From Pseudonocardiaceae bacterium (GTDB taxonomy: Bacteria > Actinomycetota > Actinomycetes > Mycobacteriales > Pseudonocardiaceae), in assembly GCA_025937115.1 (NCBI GenBank), contig JAICSB010000173.1, positions 1-6,800 on the forward strand: a DNA stretch of 6,800 nucleotides, given 5' to 3'. Below the pieces are notes generated by a model, which saw nothing but the letters and a program-made list of their open reading frames with translations, was not told where the DNA came from and ran no database searches. This document shows positions 6,134-6,800 of the stretch, piece after piece (within the stretch, counting starts at the first letter, position 1; each line of letters opens with the position of its first letter). The translations under genes were made by a program, and so were the position numbers.

Positions 6134-6766
6134 ATGAGCTGGACGCAGGGGCGGCTGTCCGCGACGGTCGGGCGCAGGCCAGACGGACTGCCGATGCTGG
6201 CTCGGGGCGGCCACCGCAGCCCCGATCAGGGTGCATGCCTGATGGAGTACGTCTCCGTACTCGCCGGAACCCGGTTCAGCGACCATCCCAGGTGCACCCA
6301 TCCGGCCCTGGCGCAGCTGGCCCGCGTGGTCAACGACGAGGTCGTCGATCCCGCCGCCCGGTCCCGGCTGGCGGTGCTGGCTCCCGACCTGATCGGCACC
6401 CGGTGCCGGGATCCACGCATCACGCTGACCGTGATGGCGTGCTGCCTGCGCGCCGCTGTGGCCGCCCGCTCGCAGGGCCGTGACCTGCCGCTCGCCTTAG
6501 AGCGCATCGATGCTCAGCTCGACCGGCTGGCGGCTCAGCGAGGCCGCCGGTGGGCGCGCTTGCGCACCGTCGGATCCGAACCCGGAGTGCTTGCGGTCAT
6601 CTCCACGCTGCGCGTGGTGTTGCGGCACACCCACCGGTTCCGCGGGCCGCGCCACGATGACCAGCTCTGCGAGCTGCTCGAGCAGGCGGTCGCGGATTGC
6701 CGCGAGCTGCTCGCCCAGCGTCCAGCCCGGCCCACCCGCCAGCAGCCTCAGCCCGCAGTACGTTGA
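6134..6766 (+). CDS. Conserved-looking actinobacterial protein of unknown function
   Basis: The protein is 210 residues, from ATG 6134 with GGAGGG upstream to TGA 6764-6766. Codon use is strongly G/C-ending, so it is very likely real. Residues 35-70 carry a motif-like stretch, CLMEYVSVLAG then FSDHPRCTHPALAQLARVVND, with Cys35, His51, Cys54 and His56. This resembles a recurrent conserved region of actinobacterial hypothetical proteins, and the Cys/His spacing could bind a metal, but that is inference. The rest is mostly helical and Arg/Ala/Leu-rich, with further Cys at 91, 103, 104, 179 and 189 and a proline/glutamine-rich tail. No membrane segment or signal peptide is visible. It lies 483 bases after the formate dehydrogenase genes with structured DNA between, so it is probably a separate transcription unit. 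No function is assigned. Confidence 0.75.
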   Translation: MSWTQGRLSATVGRRPDGLPMLARGGHRSPDQGACLMEYVSVLAGTRFSDHPRCTHPALAQLARVVNDEVVDPAARSRLAVLAPDLIGTRCRDPRITLTVMACCLRAAVAARSQGRDLPLALERIDAQLDRLAAQRGRRWARLRTVGSEPGVLAVISTLRVVLRHTHRFRGPRHDDQLCELLEQAVADCRELLAQRPARPTRQQPQPAVR

Positions 6767-6800
6767 GGTCGGGCGTTGCGCTCGTAGGGGGATCAACGGC

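Overview
The window looks like part of a high-GC actinobacterial genome. The coding sequence is GC-rich with strongly G/C-ending codons, genes are tightly packed with GGAGG-type ribosome binding sites, one gene starts with GTG, and the protein sequences resemble actinobacterial formate dehydrogenases. A genus cannot be fixed from this sequence alone.

The core, 271-5650 on the + strand, is a three-gene formate dehydrogenase operon. fdhA (271-3621) encodes the molybdo- or tungsto-bis-MGD catalytic subunit and appears to be a selenoprotein. Its reading frame is interrupted once, by TGA at 904-906, exactly where the family carries its active-site selenocysteine (residue 212, in the context NQARI-U-HSATV). 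A hairpin with a short G-containing loop starts about 10 nt after the TGA, where a bacterial SECIS element should lie. fdhB (3623-4564) follows after 1 nt and encodes a ferredoxin-like subunit with 16 cysteines for four [4Fe-4S] clusters and a C-terminal membrane anchor. The third gene (4565-5650) directly abuts fdhB and encodes an NrfD/PsrC-type polytopic membrane subunit, not the di-heme cytochrome b of E. coli FdnGHI. Together they suggest a membrane-bound complex that oxidises formate to CO2 at the Sec/Mo site and passes electrons through the iron-sulfur subunit to menaquinone in the membrane. No selA, selB, selC, selD or fdhD is visible here, although Sec insertion requires them elsewhere in the genome.

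Upstream, 1-117 is the C-terminal end of an unidentified gene on the same strand. The 153-base gap before fdhA holds a perfect 9-bp inverted repeat with a 4-nt spacer (160-181), a weaker hairpin and a very good Shine-Dalgarno sequence.

Downstream, 5651-6133 is mostly non-coding. It contains a possible operon terminator (5715-5747), a strong GC hairpin (5828-5847), a possible 29-codon single-span membrane peptide (5880-5969) and a small palindrome. A conserved-looking 210-residue protein of unknown function follows (6134-6766). The last 34 bases hold nothing I can call.

I see no mobile element, CRISPR array, tRNA or rRNA. The system is a known type. Its less ordinary points are the in-frame Sec codon that automated annotation would break, an N-terminal helix-turn-helix-like extension on FdhA with no visible Tat signal, a Gly/Lys/Ser-rich insertion in FdhA, and the possible small membrane peptide.
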